Assembly: GCA_963556495.2 (NCBI GenBank)
Contig: OY747721.1
Span: forward strand, 31,182,349-31,246,348
Source of the DNA: Valencia hispanica
Lineage: Eukaryota > Chordata > Actinopteri > Cyprinodontiformes > Valenciidae
Reading direction: 5' to 3'
Length of the DNA: 64,000 nucleotides
Below the pieces are notes generated by a model. It saw nothing but the letters and a program-made list of their open reading frames with translations, was not told the origin of the DNA and made no database searches. Of this stretch, positions 59,641 to 64,000 are shown piece after piece (the stretch's first letter is position 1; each line of letters opens with the position of its first letter). Both the position numbers and the translations under genes were made by a program.

Positions 59641-61143
59641 GCAGGATTGATATGGATTTTTAAAAAGCTCGTACCTCGGTTTCTCTGGGCAAACACATAA
59701 TAATGCTGTTGCGTTTCTTGAACTAAAGCAGAAGCGGTCACTTAAATATGGCCAGGGGTTATCATTGTTTTCTTTGAGTTTATTCAACAGGGTCTCTTTG
59801 GATCTGGATCCATACAGATATCAGATGCTTCCATCCTTATCCTTATTAGCCCCTGTTCTCCTATACAACATGCATTGCAGTATTTCCAGGACGCAATATT
59901 TTTAATCATATACTTTTTTTTTTACATACTTAAGTAATAGTAAAATGACAGACTTTAAAAATGAAAAGTACAATTAAACAAAAAACTACTCAATTACAGT
60001 AATGCAAGTAAATGTAATGTGTTACTTTCCACCTCTGTAAATTTCACTCTGTTTTGTTTACTTCCCAGTCTGCTTGTTTGCCTAACTGTAGGCATTCAAC
60101 AGCAACAGTGTGAAGATATTGATATGTAAATACTAAAAAAACAAAAAAACAAATGCAGAATAGATCTTTGGTTCAAGAAAACTCTCCAGAATTCATCGTA
60201 AGCTCTATACTGTAAATCAGGCAGTGTAATTGGACAAAATAACCTTAGAATCCAATTTATTTCGCAAACAGTCGCTGTTGGATGGAGACCTTGTCTCGCT
60301 GAAATCAAAGCTTGTAAGGAAATAAAAATTAAAAAACCTAATCTGGTTCTAAAAGTAACTAACTAACACTAATCAATCCCATTAGTTTAAAAATAACTTT
60401 TACTTGATGTTTAACAATGGAACTACAGACAAACGCAAACGATGAACAATAGAATCAATTTTCACACAAAACCCCCCAAAAATGAGTAAATATTCAGATG
60501 TAAGGTTTATGGCTGACGGCAATGAAATGCAACATTTATCAAACAAAATGTTTGTAGAAAGCCATAGCATCAAAAATTTTAACGTCATTGTGTTTATACA
60601 TGAATACTAGTATATAAAACACTTCCAAAACAATTAAAGGGATATTCTTCCTACATCATCTTACTGTGAACTTTCAAAAGCATTGTGTCTTGCCTTTTAA
60701 GACATATTACTTTATACTAGCTGAGAAACTTCTTCCACCCACAGAACAACTCTGCCTGTGAGACATATTAATATAACTAAACTACAATCTGTAATTTCCC
60801 AGGGACCCACACATAGTTTTATTGGTATTGATTTAGCATTGAACTGTGTACGTCCACAAAGTGCCCAGGGAAGAATGATGGAGAAAGACCTATTAATTAT
60901 AGCTGCTCGGTCAGAGCCATTTGAAACCATCATTAATTTGCAGAGGGCACAGAAAACCCCCTCGGGAACAAGTAGGTGGAGGGATCTGAAGATTCTTTTG
61001 GAACGTATCTGAGTGTTAGCATTCATTCACTGGTTGATCCAACCATACTAAGCTCTCTTTTTCTTTTTTGTTGTGGTTTTGGTGGTGGGAACGGTTTGAC
61101 TAATGCCTTCATATTGTCGAATGGGTGGTAAGGTTTGCCTCAC

Positions 61144-61335
61144 CTGGTGGTAGCTGTTGTAATCCATGTTTCCAGGCAGGGCAAAACCTGGCGCCAGAAA
61201 GAACTCCCCCTCCATCATCTCAGGCTCGATAAACTCTTCCAGGTAAGTCCGACACAGACGACGATCCCAGTCATCCGTGATGTGACCCCCATACATGATC
61301 TCACCAAACAGGTAGCGCAGGTCATCATACGGTAC
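61144..61335 (-). CDS. dnah9: dnah9 exon ([20 protein letters not shown]...)
   Basis: The exon encodes 64 residues: [64 protein letters not shown]. '[32 protein letters not shown]' is one of the best conserved stretches of axonemal dyneins, in the AAA6 region that leads to the C-terminal domain. The acceptor is 'ctttgtaattgccag' and the donor GTGAGG; both ends are phase 0. Beyond the donor the open frame runs on to a stop at 61048. Confidence 0.96.
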
Positions 61336-61475
61336 CTGGCAATTACAAAGCAGGTGGATGTTGCTTTCCGAAAAGCGCTTTAGGGTGTCACAAGAGTTCA
61401 CATTTCCAATTAAGACTGCAGAGACTATTATTTCTAATCCTCGGCACAACAAAGAAAGAAAACAAGGCTATGTAC
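61336..61475 (-). other. Short dnah9 intron
   Basis: This 140-base intron separates two exons of 192 bp each. It starts with GTACAT (61475) and ends with the acceptor 'gtaattgccag' (61336). Reading through it gives an open frame on the 5' side that ends at a TAG after LCCAED. Confidence 0.85.
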
Positions 61476-61667
61476 CTTGAGATTGGCTTCCAAGTAGTTG
61501 TAGAGGACATTGACAGAAATGGTCAGGTCTCCAGTGTTAAACGGATATGATCTGTTCCAACCTTGAGGGCCAAATTTCCTTCTCTCAGCTACCACTGCGT
61601 GGAAGTAGCAGAGGGCAAACCAAATGCTTTTGAACTCATTCTCACGTGCACACATGTCCAGCGATTC
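61476..61667 (-). CDS. dnah9: dnah9 exon ([20 protein letters not shown]...)
   Basis: This is the most 5' dnah9 exon in the window. It encodes 64 residues: [64 protein letters not shown]. '[24 protein letters not shown]' and '[10 protein letters not shown]' are hallmark sequences of axonemal dynein heavy chains of the DNAH9/11/17 group. The acceptor is 'ctatggttttccag' and the donor GTACAT; both ends are phase 0. Upstream exons, including all four ATP-binding AAA modules and the tail, must lie beyond the right edge of the window. Confidence 0.96.
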
Positions 61668-64000
61668 CTGGAAAACCATAGAACAAAGAGATAAGGAGAT
61701 CTTTTGCCACAAGATGTTGTGATATTTTAAAGAGAAAGGTGCAAAACAACGCTCTGTCCAGCTACTGTCAGCCTGTTACTTAACCAGGTGAAGTAAATTT
61801 GTTATGGTTACAAGCCCTGGATAAAAAAGATAAAATCTGATAAATTTTTTGAAGTCGGAATGGTAGTCATTCCTGAATTTCATTTTTGTATGGACAAAGA
61901 TGAAGAACAAACACAGCTTGATGCACTGGCTGACGATATTTTGCTACTGTATATAAACACTGAACAAGTTTAAATAATTTTTAAATTGGTCATAACACAG
62001 CATTTTGGATAGCCAGTTGGAAAAAAGAAATGGTCAAGGCCTGTATCTACTCAGCGAGAAGAGAAATTTGTTTTCTCTCCCAGTGCTGCAAGTACAAAAC
62101 GTCCCCCATTCTGTTTTTGGCCCAGGTTCGGAAATTTTTCCGGCTTGTTCTCGCTACATTTTCTGGGCAGAACTTTGTGGTCTGAAGATACCCTGCAAAA
62201 ACAAAGGAATTTCTTTCTCTCTCAGGGCTACACAAAGACAACGACATTGGTTTAGGAACTCTGGCAGCTTGTTCTAATATTTAAAAAAATACTCTGGGCA
62301 AAGGTTTGATATTGAGTGGTGTCCAGCAACCGTTGTGTGACTGGACAGAAATTTGAAGCAGTCATGAGTACAACACAAAAAAAATCCTGCAGTCGGAGAG
62401 ACTTCCCAGATTTACACTCGAGTTCATGTGAAATAAGAAATGTCCTGGCCATGAACAACTTTGTTCTTGTTCTTGAAACTTTGAATAAAGGAACACATTC
62501 CTGCGTCCTTGTTGAGTATGTACAGGCCTTTAGAAACAAAATATGAATGACTTGTAAATACTGAGAGAACACAACTGGCAAACCGTTGCCATCTGCTTTA
62601 TAGCTTCTAATCTTTTTTGAGGGATTATTTTGGCATTTGATCACCTGTTAAGTTATCTTTATGCTTGAAAATAATTTAAAAACTGAAAGTTTAAATGCTT
62701 TTTTGACAGACAAGCATAACAACTGAAATATCTGGTCTGATTGCTAAGAGCTCTATAAGATGAAACAAGACTTTACCAATAATTGTTGGGTAATAAAAGA
62801 AGCCCCATTTATGTCTTCCTAAGCACAGTTAAGATTTATAAATATCACACATTGTTCTAAAGAATCTGTAATCGATACAGAATAACACAGTGTTTGTTTG
62901 CCTAGTCCATATATTATGACTTCATGGTTGTTACAATCTACAGTGGTTCATTTGCTAATACGGCTATTTTTGTGTGTTCACCAAATACAAATATTTTTTC
63001 AAAAATATAAAAGTAATTTAACGTCTGTATTTGTATCCAATTCTGAATCGAGCAGTTCAGGTTGGATCAATCTAAACATCTTAGATTTTGAACAATATGT
63101 GATGAAAGGCAGCATGGACTCATTGAAAAACTGTGAACTAGCTTTTAACACTGATGAGAACCCAGAAAAGCACCTTTGCGCAGCTATGGTTAGCCATTTG
63201 TGGTATTGTAGTGTTTAAAGTCATTCATTTGGAATCTGTCACCATTTCATTTTTCTATTGAGTACTCACAATGCTCGCACACAAACCACGTAAAAGTAGT
63301 TGGGGCCTCTTTTATGATTGTGCACCCATGTTCTCGACCATCCTGCTGAGGAGGATTTGTTCTTTAACTATGTCAACTCAACAGGGAAAAATAAAAAAAT
63401 TAAACTTAATTTCTAATAAAATCACAGTCTCGAACAGTGATACAGCCAATATCAGCATGTGATGTAGGTTGATACCCTGCATTCACCTCATTATCAGGGT
63501 TTCATAATAATATCTAAAAGTAATACGGCAACAACTAAAGCATATACAACATTGTATAGTCTCATGAACTGAATGTAACATTGCAGCTTTACCAATAATG
63601 GGTTCCACCCCCATGTGTTAGGGGTAAAAAGATGTGGCAGACAGCTCTGTGAACAGTTTCATTTTGTCAAATCTTCCCTGATGCAGCACAGTAACAGACA
63701 GACAGTGAGGTGACTGGATTGCAATAAAGCCAACCATGAGATTCATTTTTAATTGTCACAACTTGTCAGGCACTTTCAGCCTCCAACTGTCTCCTGGGCT
63801 CATTATTTTAGACAGGCAAATAAAAAAGAAAAACTAAATGTAAATGCCACTGTAATCTCTGGATGGGAGGAGGAGTTGGTTAAATAAGGGTCCCTATAAC
63901 CCCTTTTGAAACCAGAAGAGTGGATTCTCTTTATTTTAGCATGTAGCAAGGTGAGTATCACAGTGAAGGCCCCCTATTTCCCCCCCTACTGCAGTGCCCT
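61668..64000 (-). other. dnah9 intron, no exon found
   Basis: The minus strand was read for further dynein motifs such as 'GLRLNL' or 'WFSGCPGW' and none was seen. The open frames at 62252-62644 (-) and 62898-63218 (+) have no recognisable motif. A repeat-like stretch may lie at about 62000-62520, but I cannot assign it. Confidence 0.5.

Larger units (their letters stand above)
53224..61143 (-). other. Large repeat-rich dnah9 intron
   Basis: This 7.9-kb intron holds a LINE copy split in two (53343-54215 and 56690-56940), an unclassified inserted block (54216-56689), a Tc1 relic (57630-57910), a Tc1-style fragment (58930-59300) and a LINE 3' piece (59310-59640). From 59640 to 61140 nothing was recognised. 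Confidence 0.6.

Noticed and set aside
62252..62644. A 130-residue open frame on the minus strand upstream of the dnah9 exons
   Set aside because: It shares no dynein motif and has no splice sites in the needed phase.

Overview
The window looks like nuclear DNA from a bony fish, most likely a percomorph teleost. The case rests on two spliced vertebrate genes with GT-AG introns, and on an intergenic and intronic background full of typical fish transposons: Tc1/mariner copies of several lineages and ages, hAT-type elements, LINE2/Maui-like, Rex3-like and Rex1-like retroposon fragments, MITEs and microsatellites. I saw no prokaryotic operons, tRNA or rRNA genes, CRISPR arrays or viral genes.

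Two genes run tail to tail. On the + strand, positions 8237 to about 21.2 kb hold the 3' part of shisa6, an AMPA-receptor auxiliary protein. Five exons (8237-8299, 10475-10495, 17142-17294, 19423-19526, 19723-20592) splice in a continuous frame into 402 residues. They cover the cytoplasmic tail and end in the PDZ ligand EVTV. The signal peptide, cysteine-rich domain and transmembrane exons were not found and probably lie to the left. On the - strand, seven exons between 61667 and 37762 encode the last 451 residues of an axonemal dynein heavy chain. It is called dnah9 from its sequence and because shisa6 and DNAH9 are also neighbours in human. The rest of this very large gene lies to the right.

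Region by region: 1-8.2 kb is shisa6 intron (or upstream) sequence with a hAT element nested inside an older inverted-repeat element. 8.2-20.6 kb holds the shisa6 exons, with one nearly intact Tc1 element (10907-12511) and two older relics in the introns. 20.6-37.7 kb is the 3' UTR plus the intergenic space between the two 3' ends, full of Tc1 and LINE relics. 37.8-61.7 kb is the 3' end of dnah9 with repeat-rich introns. 61.7-64 kb is dnah9 intron.

The points most worth a second look are: a 14-unit hexapeptide repeat in the shisa6 tail; a 21-bp shisa6 microexon; two pairs of inverted repeat copies around internal dnah9 exons, which could favour circular RNA or RNA editing; an X-box-like (RFX) motif in the last dnah9 intron; candidate conserved noncoding blocks; and a Tc1 copy whose transposase seems to be broken by a single base. 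No clearly new biological system was found. Repeat classes and regulatory calls come from reading by eye, without database searches.
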